From: Stenotrophomonas hibiscicola ATCC 19867
GTDB taxonomy: Bacteria; Pseudomonadota; Gammaproteobacteria; Xanthomonadales; Xanthomonadaceae
Direction: 5' to 3'
DNA length: 64,000 bases
Assembly (NCBI RefSeq): GCF_000382065.1
Contig: NZ_KB907498.1
Span: 921,585 to 985,584, forward strand
In this document: in pieces, positions 1 through 8,509 of the stretch
Position numbering within the stretch: position 1 is the first letter of the stretch
Layout of the letters: every line of letters begins with the position of its first letter
Made by a program: the position numbers and the translations under genes
The notes under the pieces: generated by a model
What the model was told of the DNA's origin: nothing
Database searches by the model: none
What the model saw: only the letters and a program-made list of their open reading frames with translations

Positions 1-1064
1 GTACGTGGGCAGAAGGCTTCCGCGCCCCGACCATCAACGACCTGTACGGTGGTGGTTCGGAAACCTTCGCGCAGTTCAGCGACCCGTGCGACACCGTGTT
101 CGGCTCGGCCAAAGGCAGTGCCGAAGTCCGCGCACGGTGCGCACGTGACATCGCCGATGCAGCCAACTTCCGCCAGCTGAAGCAGGGCAACACGCCGGTA
201 ACCACGGCGCAGGATGCCACCCCGACGCCGTTCGTGTCCGGCTCCAACCCGCTGCTGGTTCCGGAGACCTCGACCAGTAAAACGCTGGGCCTGGTGTGGA
301 GCCCGACCTTCCTCAGCAACTTCAACGTGGCGCTGGACTGGTGGAAGATCCGCATCGACAACACCATCGTCGGTGACAGCCCCAACCAGATCCTGAAGGA
401 TTGCTATGAGCAGGGCATCGAATCGCGCTGCAGCCGCTTCACCCGCGATCCGTCCAACGGCATCGTCACCGGCCTGAAGTTCGGCAACCGCAATGCCGGT
501 TTCGCCGAGACCGAGGGCTACGACCTGGATGTCAGCTATCGCGTCGACACCGGCTACGGCAAGCTGAGCGCAGGCTGGACCAGTACCTATGTGAGCAAGA
601 ACGTCTACCGCTCCACCAATGATGTCCGCGATGCGATCACGCCGATCAACGGCGTTGCCAACACCATCGGCACCGCTACCAGCCTTGCGTTCCGCGTGCG
701 CTCGAACCTGGTGCTGGGCTGGGATGTAGGTGACTTCGGCGTCAGCTGGACCGCACGCTACTACTCCGGTGTGAAGGAGCGCTGCCTCAACGCCTCGCGG
801 TATGCCGACGAATGCTCCGATCCGACCTTCCTGGCCCCGTGGCTGAAGTCGCCGACCGCCTACAACGAGCGGGGCGCGGTGACCTTCCACGACGTGCAGT
901 TCCGCTACAACCTGCCGTGGGAGGCAACCGTGTCGGTGGGCGCCAACAATGTGTTCGGCAAGGAAGCGCCGGTGATGTACAGCAAGCCGAACTCGTCGTT
1001 CTCCTACTACGGTGGCTACGACATCGGTCGTTTCATGTACATGAAGTACCAGCAGCGCTTCTGA
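1..1064 (+). CDS. TonB-dependent receptor, C-terminal part (5' end outside window)
   Basis: The reading frame is open from base 3 to the TGA at 1062-1064, giving about 353 residues of a beta-barrel C-terminus. The product would be an outer-membrane active transporter energised by TonB; the substrate cannot be told. It opens with the WAEGFRAPTI segment typical of TonB-receptor barrels and ends in an aromatic residue (MKYQQRF), the usual signal for barrel insertion. It is closely similar over its whole visible length to the C-terminus of the next gene, which is therefore a tandem paralogue. Only the plug and N-terminal barrel lie outside the window. Confidence 0.93.
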   Translation, partial: TWAEGFRAPTINDLYGGGSETFAQFSDPCDTVFGSAKGSAEVRARCARDIADAANFRQLKQGNTPVTTAQDATPTPFVSGSNPLLVPETSTSKTLGLVWSPTFLSNFNVALDWWKIRIDNTIVGDSPNQILKDCYEQGIESRCSRFTRDPSNGIVTGLKFGNRNAGFAETEGYDLDVSYRVDTGYGKLSAGWTSTYVSKNVYRSTNDVRDAITPINGVANTIGTATSLAFRVRSNLVLGWDVGDFGVSWTARYYSGVKERCLNASRYADECSDPTFLAPWLKSPTAYNERGAVTFHDVQFRYNLPWEATVSVGANNVFGKEAPVMYSKPNSSFSYYGGYDIGRFMYMKYQQRF

Positions 1065-1090
1065 TCCACCCGCGTTGCTGACGCTTGTCG

Positions 1091-1113
1091 ACCACGGCCC
1101 TTCGGGGCCGTGG
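1091..1113 (+). terminator. Rho-independent-like terminator of the first TonB receptor
   Basis: A GC-rich hairpin (CCACGGCCC, loop TTCG, GGGCCGTGG) is followed by a T-rich stretch, 27 bases after the stop codon. The sequence from the stop codon through this hairpin is identical to that after the second receptor. Confidence 0.8.
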
Positions 1114-1400
1114 TTCTTTCTGATTCTGCGCAGACTGTCGCTTTCCACATTGCCCGTGCTGCGTTCCATCAGGGACCCGGTCCGCTGCCTCGCCTCCGCC
1201 GTAACGCCGCAGGCCGGAGCAATCGATTGATCTGCTTCCGCTTTGTGCAGAAGCGTCACACCTGTCTGCACGACTTTCGTCGCTTGCCCATACGTCTCCG
1301 CGCCCATCTTCACTAGGTTCGAACATCCACCACCGCGGTGGGATTGACGCAGCCCCGCTTGGCTGTGCTCCGAAGACTTCGAAGACTGAGAGAGAGACCC
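1114..1400. other. Intergenic region between tandem TonB receptors
   Basis: No convincing gene lies here. The last bases before 1401 form a purine-rich ribosome binding site (GAGAGAGA). A promoter for the second receptor would be expected in this stretch, but I could not pick clear -35/-10 boxes. Confidence 0.5.
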
Positions 1401-4325
1401 ATGACCATCCGTATTCCCGAGCTCGGGTTGGCGATCCGTCGTGCCCTGGCGGTGACGGCCACCACCGCGCTGGCCGCCCCCGCATTTGCCCAGCACGCGC
1501 CGGAAGCCACCACGCTGGACCGTGTCGAGATCACCGGTTCGCGCATCCGCCAGGTCGACCTGGAAACCGCACAGCCGGTGCTGACCATCAGCCGCGCCGA
1601 CATCGAGCGGCAGGGCTTCAATTCCGTCGCGGACATCCTGCAGAACCTGACCGCGACCGGCAGCCCCGCGCTCAGCCGCGCCAGCCCGCTCAGCAGTGGC
1701 GAAGCCTCCGGCGGCAGCTACGTGGACATGCGCGGGCTGGGGGCGCAGCGCACGCTGGTGCTGGTCAACGGCAAGCGCCTGGGCATGACCACTTCGGGTT
1801 ACCAGGACATTTCCAGCATTCCCGCCGCTGCCGTGGAGCGCATGGAAGTGCTGAAGGACGGCGCTTCGGCCATCTACGGTTCCGACGCGATGGCCGGCGT
1901 GGTCAACATCATCACCCGGCGCAACGTCCAGGGCGTGGCGGCCAACGTCTACCACGGGCAGTTCAGCGAAGGTGACGGTGCGCGCACCCAGTACGACGTG
2001 GTTGCCGGCTGGTCGAACGACCGCGCCTCGATCAGCGTCGCCGCCGAGCATGTCGAAGAGAAGGGCGTATGGGCCAAGGACCGCGGCTTCAGCGCCTACA
2101 GCTACACCGATCGTCATCCGGACGATGGCTGGACCACGGTCGGCCAGTGGGGGCGCATCGTCGGCTTCAAGGGCCCGGGCTGCAGCAGCAGCCGTGGCTG
2201 CAGCTATTCCCTCGACCGCGGCAGCCAGCCGGGCGGGCCGGACAGTTTCCACCTCAGTGACAACACACCGTTCACCGGTGATGTCAGCAACAGCAACGAG
2301 CAGATGCACGTGCAGACACCGATCAAGCGCGATTCGCTCTTTGTCGACGCACGCATGGATATGAACGACCAGGTCCGCTTCAATACGCAGCTGGCCTACA
2401 ACCGGCGTACCACCACGCGCCAGGTTGCCGGCTATCCGTTCCAGTCCGCTGCGGCCGGCATCACGCCGATGTCCGCCGACAGCTGGTTCAACCCGTTCGG
2501 CAGCCACCACGGCTATGAACACCCAAGCGACGTGCACTGGAACCGCCGCACCTGGGAGATTCCGCGGGTCAGCATCAGCGAACTGACCACCTGGCAGGGT
2601 GTGGCCGCGTTTGAAGGCAGCTTCCAGTTCGTCGGTCGCGAGTTCGATTGGGAAGCCGGCTACCAGTACAACCGCAGCGAACTGGAGCAGCGTGCCACCG
2701 GCAACCTGCACAAGCAGCGCGTCGCCGATTCCACCGGCCCTTCGTTCTACAACCCGGCCACCGGCAAGGTGGAATGCGGTACACCGGAGGCACCGATTGC
2801 CGGCTGCAAGCCCTGGAATCCGCTGGTGCCGTATGGCCAGGATGACCCTTACGGCCTGACCGGCAACAGCGAACTGCAGGACTGGCTGTTCCCCGAGGAA
2901 ATCACCCGTGGCAGAAACACCACCCGCAACCTGTTCGCCAGCCTCAGTGGAGGCCTTGCCACGCTGCCTGCGGGGGAACTGGGCTTCGCCCTGGGCGTGG
3001 AGAGCCGCCGCGAGGAGGGGCGCTTCATTCCCGACGCGCTGGCCCAGACCGGTGCCACCACCAACCTGGCGGCGGGCCCCACTGGAGGGGGTTACCGCGT
3101 CGACGAGGCCTACCTGGAGCTGAGCGTGCCGTTGCTGCACGACCTCCCCGGTGCACGCCAGCTGACCCTCGACGCGGCAACGCGCTACTCGGACTACACC
3201 ACCTTCGGCGGAACCCTCAACAGCAAGTTCGGCGTGTCGTGGAAGCCGATCGACCAGCTGCTGGTCCGTGGCACCTGGGCGCAGGGCTTCCGTGCACCGA
3301 CCATCGCGAATCTGTACGGTGGGGGTTCGCAGACCTTCACCACCGGCTTCCGTGACCCCTGCGATACGGTGTATGGCGCGGCCGCCAGCAGCCCGGAGGT
3401 GCGTGCACGCTGCGCCGCCGACATCGCCAATGCAGACAGCTACCGCCAGCTCGGCCAGGGCAATGAGCCGATCACCGGCAGCAGCGGGCAGACACCGCTG
3501 CCCTTCACCAACGGTTCCAATCCCGACCTGAAGCCGGAAACCTCTACCAGCCGCACCCTGGGCCTGGTGTGGAGCCCGACGTTTGCCGAAGGGCTGAACA
3601 TCGCGCTGGACTGGTGGAAGATCCGCATCGACAACACCATTGTCGCCGACCACCCCAACGACATCCTCCGCGACTGCTACGAACTGGGCATCGCCGAGCG
3701 CTGCGGCAGCTTTACCCGCGACCCGGAGCTGGGCATCGTCAACACGCTCAGCTATGGCAGCCGCAACAGCGGTTTCCGCCAGGCCGAAGGCTATGACCTG
3801 GAGATCGGCCACAAGATCGAAACCTCCTGGGGCACGTTGAGCGCCGACTGGAAGACCACCTATGTGGTCGCTGCGGAGCAACGGACCACCAACGAGGCGG
3901 ATGTACCGCCGATTCCCAGCAATGGCATCGCCACCGACGGTGGCATTGGCTTCCGCGTGCGCTCCAACGCATCGCTGGGCTGGGAACGCGGCAACCTCGG
4001 CCTGACCTGGGGCCTGCGCTACTTCTCTGCGGTCAAGGAGCGCTGCCTGGGCGTTGATGAGTATCCGAACGAGTGTTCGCACCCCGACCAGCGCGCACCA
4101 TGGTTCAGCGGCAGCCGTGACTATAACCGTCGCGGATCGGTCACCTTCCACGACGTGCAGGCACGCTACAACCTGCCATGGGATGCGACCGTCTCGATCG
4201 GTGCCAACAATGTGTTCGGCCGCCAGGGTCCGGTCATGTACAGCCAGCCGAGCGCCAATTTCTCCTACTACGGTGGCTACGACATCGGTCGTTTCATCTA
4301 CATGAAATACCAGCAGCGCTTCTGA
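1401..4325 (+). CDS. TonB-dependent outer membrane receptor
   Basis: A 974-residue outer-membrane receptor. The ATG at 1401 was chosen because it follows GAGAGAGA and begins a signal peptide of about 31 residues (basic start, Ala-rich core, AFA|Q cleavage). A plug domain follows, starting around VEITGSRIRQ and containing VDMRGLGAQRT and VLVNGKRLG. Then comes a long barrel ending in MKYQQRF. An in-frame start exists 63 bases upstream but would put a basic 21-residue extension before the signal peptide. It is paralogous to the receptor immediately upstream. Substrate unknown; no oxygenase, sensor or sigma-factor gene is adjacent, so regulation by cell-surface signalling is not indicated. Confidence 0.95.
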   Translation: MTIRIPELGLAIRRALAVTATTALAAPAFAQHAPEATTLDRVEITGSRIRQVDLETAQPVLTISRADIERQGFNSVADILQNLTATGSPALSRASPLSSGEASGGSYVDMRGLGAQRTLVLVNGKRLGMTTSGYQDISSIPAAAVERMEVLKDGASAIYGSDAMAGVVNIITRRNVQGVAANVYHGQFSEGDGARTQYDVVAGWSNDRASISVAAEHVEEKGVWAKDRGFSAYSYTDRHPDDGWTTVGQWGRIVGFKGPGCSSSRGCSYSLDRGSQPGGPDSFHLSDNTPFTGDVSNSNEQMHVQTPIKRDSLFVDARMDMNDQVRFNTQLAYNRRTTTRQVAGYPFQSAAAGITPMSADSWFNPFGSHHGYEHPSDVHWNRRTWEIPRVSISELTTWQGVAAFEGSFQFVGREFDWEAGYQYNRSELEQRATGNLHKQRVADSTGPSFYNPATGKVECGTPEAPIAGCKPWNPLVPYGQDDPYGLTGNSELQDWLFPEEITRGRNTTRNLFASLSGGLATLPAGELGFALGVESRREEGRFIPDALAQTGATTNLAAGPTGGGYRVDEAYLELSVPLLHDLPGARQLTLDAATRYSDYTTFGGTLNSKFGVSWKPIDQLLVRGTWAQGFRAPTIANLYGGGSQTFTTGFRDPCDTVYGAAASSPEVRARCAADIANADSYRQLGQGNEPITGSSGQTPLPFTNGSNPDLKPETSTSRTLGLVWSPTFAEGLNIALDWWKIRIDNTIVADHPNDILRDCYELGIAERCGSFTRDPELGIVNTLSYGSRNSGFRQAEGYDLEIGHKIETSWGTLSADWKTTYVVAAEQRTTNEADVPPIPSNGIATDGGIGFRVRSNASLGWERGNLGLTWGLRYFSAVKERCLGVDEYPNECSHPDQRAPWFSGSRDYNRRGSVTFHDVQARYNLPWDATVSIGANNVFGRQGPVMYSQPSANFSYYGGYDIGRFIYMKYQQRF

Positions 4326-4351
4326 TCCACCCGCGTTGCTGACGCTTGTCG

Positions 4352-4374
4352 ACCACGGCCCTTCGGGGCCGTGG
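4352..4374 (+). terminator. Terminator of the second TonB receptor
   Basis: Same hairpin as at 1091-1113 (CCACGGCCC-TTCG-GGGCCGTGG). About 51 bases from the stop codon through the hairpin are identical between the two copies. The T-run seen downstream of the first copy is missing here. Confidence 0.7.
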
Positions 4375-4471
4375 CTCCACGGCAACCGGACGGCCGTCAT
4401 CCCGTGGTCGCAAAGCGGTCATATCCGCTACATCGCCAGGCCCGAGCATGCCGGAAACCCGGAGGCCCGCC

Positions 4472-5617
4472 ATGCGCTATGCCATCGTCACCGAGACCTA
4501 CCCGCCGGAAGTGAACGGCGTTGCCCTCACCGTGCAGGGCCTGGAGCAGGGACTGCGCAATTCCGGCCATGAAATCGACCTGATCCGGCCACGCCAGGCC
4601 AGCGAAGCACCGGACTCGGCGCCAGGTGCGCTGCTGGTTCCGGGCGCCGCACTGCCGCGCTACCCCGGCCTGCGCTTCGGCCTGCCTGCGCCGATCCGGC
4701 TCAACCGCCACTGGCAGCAGCAGCGTCCCGATGCGGTCTACATTGCCACCGAGGGCCCGCTGGGCTGGTCGGCGCTGCGCACCGCACGCCGCCTTGGCAT
4801 TCCGGTCGCCAGTGGTTTCCACACCCGCTTCGACGAGTACCTGCCCGACTACGGCGTGGCCTGGCTGCAGGCCGCGGCGATGCGCTGGATGCGCCGGTTC
4901 CACAATCAGGCCGATGCAACCCTGGTGCCCACCCGCGAACTGCAGCAGTTCCTTGTTGAACAGGGCTTCGACCGCGTGCGCCTGCTGGCGCGCGCGGTCG
5001 ACAGCCAGCAGTTCGATCCCGGCCGGCGCGACCCGGCGCTGCGCGAGGAATGGGGCGTGGACGGCAATGGCCTGGTCGCGATCTACGTCGGCCGCATCGC
5101 CGCGGAAAAGAACCTTGGCCTGGCGGTGAGAGCCTTCCGACGCCTGCAGCAGATCCGGCCCAAAGCCCGCTTCGTATGGGTGGGCGATGGCCCAGCCCGC
5201 GAAAAACTGGCACATGAAAACCCGGATTTCATCTTCTGCGGCATCCAGCGCGGCGATGCGCTGGCCCGGCATTTCGCCAGCGGCGATCTGTTCCTGTTCC
5301 CCAGCCGCAGCGAGACCTTTGGCAACGTGACGCTGGAAAGCATGGCCAGCGGCCTGGCCACCGTCGCTTTCGACTATGGCGCGGCTCGCGAATACCTGCG
5401 TGACGGCGAGAACGGCGCGGCCGTGGAAAACGATGAGCAGTTCATCGAGGCAGCCGTGCAGCTGGCCGCCGATGATGCACGGCGCCGCGAGTTGGGCAGC
5501 AGCGCCGCGCGTGCGATGAAGCGCCTGCATCCACAACAGGTGGTTGCCGAATTCGATGCGCTGCTGGCCGAGCTGGCCCAGTCGCGGAGGAGCGGCCATG
5601 CGCACTACGCCGCTTGA
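4472..5617 (+). CDS. Glycosyltransferase family 4 (GT-B fold)
   Basis: A 381-residue GT4-type glycosyltransferase. The start at 4472 follows GGAGG with good spacing and begins MRYAIVTETYPPEVNG, the typical N-terminal Rossmann strand. The C-terminal donor-binding half contains VGRIAAEKN, WVGDGP and the FPSRSETFGNVTLESMASG segment that carries the family's E-x7-E motif. No signal peptide is visible. The stop overlaps the start of the PAP2 phosphatase by 20 bases, so the two are translationally coupled. Members of this subgroup make glycolipids from nucleotide-sugar donors; a glycolipid role here is inferred from the phosphatase partner. Confidence 0.9.
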   Translation: MRYAIVTETYPPEVNGVALTVQGLEQGLRNSGHEIDLIRPRQASEAPDSAPGALLVPGAALPRYPGLRFGLPAPIRLNRHWQQQRPDAVYIATEGPLGWSALRTARRLGIPVASGFHTRFDEYLPDYGVAWLQAAAMRWMRRFHNQADATLVPTRELQQFLVEQGFDRVRLLARAVDSQQFDPGRRDPALREEWGVDGNGLVAIYVGRIAAEKNLGLAVRAFRRLQQIRPKARFVWVGDGPAREKLAHENPDFIFCGIQRGDALARHFASGDLFLFPSRSETFGNVTLESMASGLATVAFDYGAAREYLRDGENGAAVENDEQFIEAAVQLAADDARRRELGSSAARAMKRLHPQQVVAEFDALLAELAQSRRSGHAHYAA

Positions 5618-6137
5618 GCTGCTGGCCGGCCGCGAAGCACGGCTGTGCCGCCGGGCCAATCACTACTGCCGGCGTCGCCGTGTGCGCCGGCTGTTCTCGG
5701 CCATCAGCCGGCTCGGCGATGGCGTGTTCTGGTACGTGCTGATGGGCGCACTGGTGCTGCTGGACGGCTTCGACGGACTGCGTGCATCGGTGCACATGGC
5801 CGCCACCGGGCTGGCCGCACTGCTGCTCTACAAGGGCCTCAAGCGCTGGACCCGACGCCCTCGCCCGTATGCGGCCGATCTGCGCATCCGCGCCTGGGTG
5901 GCGCCGCTGGACGAGTTCAGCTTCCCTTCCGGGCACACCCTGCACGCGGTGTCGTTCACCATCGTCGCGCTGGCCTACTACCCGTGGCTGGCACCGCTGC
6001 TGGTTCCCTTCACCTTCGGCGTCGCGCTGTCGCGGGTGGTACTGGGCCTGCACTACCCGTCCGATGTACTGGCCGCCACCGGCATCGCCATCCTGTTGGC
6101 CTCGGCCAGCCTGGCCTGGCTGCCGCTGCCGGTGTGA
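5598..6137 (+). CDS. PAP2-family membrane phosphatase
   Basis: A 179-residue membrane phosphatase of the PAP2/acid phosphatase superfamily. All three catalytic motifs are visible: K-x6-RP (KRWTRRPRP), PSGH (FPSGHT) and SR-x5-H-x3-D (SRVVLGLHYPSD). Hydrophobic segments surround them. The ATG at 5598 follows CGGAGGAG and overlaps the glycosyltransferase stop. The family dephosphorylates lipid phosphates such as undecaprenyl pyrophosphate or phosphatidate. The exact substrate is not shown, but coupling to a glycosyltransferase suggests lipid carrier or glycolipid metabolism at the inner membrane. Confidence 0.9.
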   Translation: MRTTPLELLAGREARLCRRANHYCRRRRVRRLFSAISRLGDGVFWYVLMGALVLLDGFDGLRASVHMAATGLAALLLYKGLKRWTRRPRPYAADLRIRAWVAPLDEFSFPSGHTLHAVSFTIVALAYYPWLAPLLVPFTFGVALSRVVLGLHYPSDVLAATGIAILLASASLAWLPLPV

Positions 6138-6202
6138 TGGCCGCTGCACCGGCCGCGCGTGGCCCGGCGCTACCGTCATCGTTGATGGCCTAGAATGCAG
6201 GC

Positions 6203-6949
6203 ATGACCACGCTGTTCATTTCCGACCTGCATCTGGACCCCAGCCGTCCGGAGATCACCGACCTGTTCCTGCGCTTCCTGCGCGACCAGGCGCCCGGCGC
6301 CGATGCGCTGTACATCCTGGGCGACCTGTTCGAGGCCTGGATCGGCGACGACACGCCCTCACCCGCCGCCGATGCGGTGGCCGACGCACTGAAGGCACTC
6401 TTCGACAGCGGCGTGCCGGTGTACTTCATCCGCGGCAACCGCGATTTCCTGCTCGGCGAGGACTATGCCCGCCGCGCCGGCCTGCGCATCCTGCCCGACC
6501 CCTGCGTGATCGAACTGTACGGCCGCCCGGTGCTGCTGCAGCACGGCGACCTGTTGTGCACCGACGACATTCCCTACCAGCAGTTCCGCGCGCAGACGCG
6601 CGACCCGGCATTCCAGGCGCAGTTCCTGTCGCAGCCGCTGGCCGCGCGCATCGCCTTCGCGCAGAAGGCGCGTGATGCCAGCCAGGCACGCCAGGCGGAA
6701 ATGAAGCAGGGTGACCGCGCACAGTTCGAGACCGTCACCGACGTGGCCCCGGCCGAAGTCGATGCCACCTTCGTGCGCCACGGCGTGGATACGATGATCC
6801 ATGGCCACACCCATCGCCCGGCGGTGCACACGCTGCAGGCCGGTGGACGCACCTGCACCCGCATCGTACTGGGCGACTGGTACGAACAGGGATCGGTGCT
6901 GCGCGTGGATGCCGGCGGCTGGTCGCTGGATACGCTCGCGCGCGAATGA
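6203..6949 (+). CDS. lpxH: UDP-2,3-diacylglucosamine diphosphatase LpxH
   Basis: A 248-residue enzyme that hydrolyses UDP-2,3-diacylglucosamine to lipid X and UMP in lipid A synthesis, at the inner membrane's cytoplasmic face. The calcineurin-like metal motifs are complete: [31 protein letters not shown] and HGHTHRP. Length agrees with the family (about 240). It follows the glycosyltransferase/PAP2 pair by 65 bases on the same strand, consistent with an envelope-lipid cluster. Confidence 0.97.
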   Translation: MTTLFISDLHLDPSRPEITDLFLRFLRDQAPGADALYILGDLFEAWIGDDTPSPAADAVADALKALFDSGVPVYFIRGNRDFLLGEDYARRAGLRILPDPCVIELYGRPVLLQHGDLLCTDDIPYQQFRAQTRDPAFQAQFLSQPLAARIAFAQKARDASQARQAEMKQGDRAQFETVTDVAPAEVDATFVRHGVDTMIHGHTHRPAVHTLQAGGRTCTRIVLGDWYEQGSVLRVDAGGWSLDTLARE

Positions 6950-6960
6950 TGGATCGCAGG

Positions 6961-6984
6961 GTGCCAACCAGGGTTGGCATCTAC
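6961..6984 (-). repeat. SMAG-type GTAG palindrome (single)
   Basis: Read on the minus strand it is GTAGATGCCAACC followed by GGTTGGCAC, a GTAG-headed palindrome of the Stenotrophomonas SMAG/REP kind, between lpxH and the metalloprotease gene. Confidence 0.75.
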
Positions 6985-7036
6985 CCGGGCAGGTGCACGC
7001 ACCCGGGCAGACACCGCCCCTGGCCGGCGCCTGGCC

Positions 7037-8290
7037 TCAGCGGAAGCCCGCGATGGTGGCCTTGGTATTGACCAGCACGCGCTGGTTGTCGGCGGTACTG
7101 GCGTTGCCCATCGGGATGCCGTTGTAGCTGATGTTCGGGTTGGACCAGTAGTTCAGGCGCGGGCAGCTGCGGGTGCAGTTGTAGGCCATGATCGTGCGCC
7201 AGCCGGTGCCGCTGGACGGCTCATAGCGATAACCATGGCCATAGGCGTACGGCGAGGTGCTCGGGTCGGTGGCGATATCATGCCGTGCACTCTGCAGGTG
7301 GCCGATCTCGTGCGCGAACGAGTAATAGCCTGTCGCGCAATCCCAGTACACCGCCGCGAAGGCGGTGGAAGCCGTCGAGCCTATGCCCGAGGCCAGGCCA
7401 CAGTACGCACTGTTGTTGATCAGCAGCACGCCCACGTCCGCCGTGTAGGTGTTCCGGCTGGTGTGGATGCTGTCCATGTAGCCGTCGCTGGTGCCACGGA
7501 AGCGGGCCAGATCAGTATCGAAGCTGCCCGATTCGGTGTAGTTGGTGGTCTCGTAGCGGGCCAGCTGCATGGTGATGCCCACGTTGCTGTTGACATACCC
7601 CTGGTTGGACTCGGCCACGGCCAGCTGCACCAGCGACTGCATGTTGCCGCCATAGGCCGCCACGGCCGCATTGGTCGCCACCACCAGCACGCGGATGGTG
7701 GCCGGGGTGCCGGACGACGCCTGTGCGGTACCGATGCGATCGTTGGCGCCCATCGGGATTTTCGGCAGCTGGTTGTAGTCGGCCGGATGGTCGGCCGGCA
7801 TCCGCGATTCGTCCACTTCCACCAGCACGTGGCGGTTGCCCAGCGGGCGCAGGCGATAGAGCTTGCCGTCCTTGCGGATCGACCCAGTGATGGTGTCGCC
7901 CGAGCGCACCAGGATCAGCGAATTGCCCGGATCGTCCTGGCCATTGGACGTGGCAGCGGTCAGCTTGTCCGAAGGGGAGCGGAACTGGCCGTACCAGATG
8001 CTGCCGCCATCGGGCAGCGCCTCCACCTTGCTGCGCACCGCCTGCACGCGCCGGCCGAGCAGTTCGAACTCGAGCTGCGGCTGCGCGGTGGCAGCTGCAT
8101 CGACACGCACTTCCTGTACCGTCGCGGTGGACGGGGTGGCCAGCAGCTTGCCCAGCGCGGGCTCACTGTTTGCCGATGCACGGCTGATGACCGTCACTGG
8201 CTCGAACAACGGTGCCGCCTGCGCGGCCGCTGCCACCGACAAACCCAACACCAGGCCACCTGCCGCTTTGCCAATCGATCTGGACAACAT
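7037..8290 (-). CDS. Secreted zinc metalloprotease (M72-like, peptidyl-Asp type)
   Basis: A 417-residue exported protease. The start at 8290 was chosen because AAGGAG lies just upstream and the protein then opens with a signal peptide (MLSRSIGKAAGG...AQAAP). A long propeptide-like region precedes the catalytic part. The zinc site HEIGHLQSARHD fits HExxHxxxxxHD, and a Met-turn (TIMAYN) lies about 40 residues later, placing it among the metzincins. The family resemblance is to M72 peptidyl-Asp endopeptidases common in Stenotrophomonas and Xanthomonas; cleavage specificity is inferred. It stands alone, convergent with lpxH and divergent from the DUF2235 gene. Confidence 0.85.
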   Translation of the reverse strand: MLSRSIGKAAGGLVLGLSVAAAAQAAPLFEPVTVISRASANSEPALGKLLATPSTATVQEVRVDAAATAQPQLEFELLGRRVQAVRSKVEALPDGGSIWYGQFRSPSDKLTAATSNGQDDPGNSLILVRSGDTITGSIRKDGKLYRLRPLGNRHVLVEVDESRMPADHPADYNQLPKIPMGANDRIGTAQASSGTPATIRVLVVATNAAVAAYGGNMQSLVQLAVAESNQGYVNSNVGITMQLARYETTNYTESGSFDTDLARFRGTSDGYMDSIHTSRNTYTADVGVLLINNSAYCGLASGIGSTASTAFAAVYWDCATGYYSFAHEIGHLQSARHDIATDPSTSPYAYGHGYRYEPSSGTGWRTIMAYNCTRSCPRLNYWSNPNISYNGIPMGNASTADNQRVLVNTKATIAGFR

Positions 8291-8509
8291 TGCGTCGCTC
8301 CTTGAATGATGTGAACAGCGTTGATGCAGCACGCCCGGGTTTGCCGGGTTTGGCCATATGGCCTGCGTGGGCCGTGTGAATTCAATAGAAGACGGAGATG
8401 AAAATCAGGAACTGTGATCCACCGCATCTACGTTAATTAAGGTCAAAAGCGTCACTACACTTCGCCAATACACCGCTTTCGCGCTACCGTGACGTAGCCA
8501 CGACGGGAC

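Noticed and set aside
1250..1270. TGTGC...TCACA resembling a CRP-type site before the second TonB receptor
   Set aside because: The half-sites are separated by 7 rather than 6 bases and one is imperfect.
4397..5659. 420-codon open frame on the minus strand
   Set aside because: Antisense to the glycosyltransferase; no start signal or motifs.
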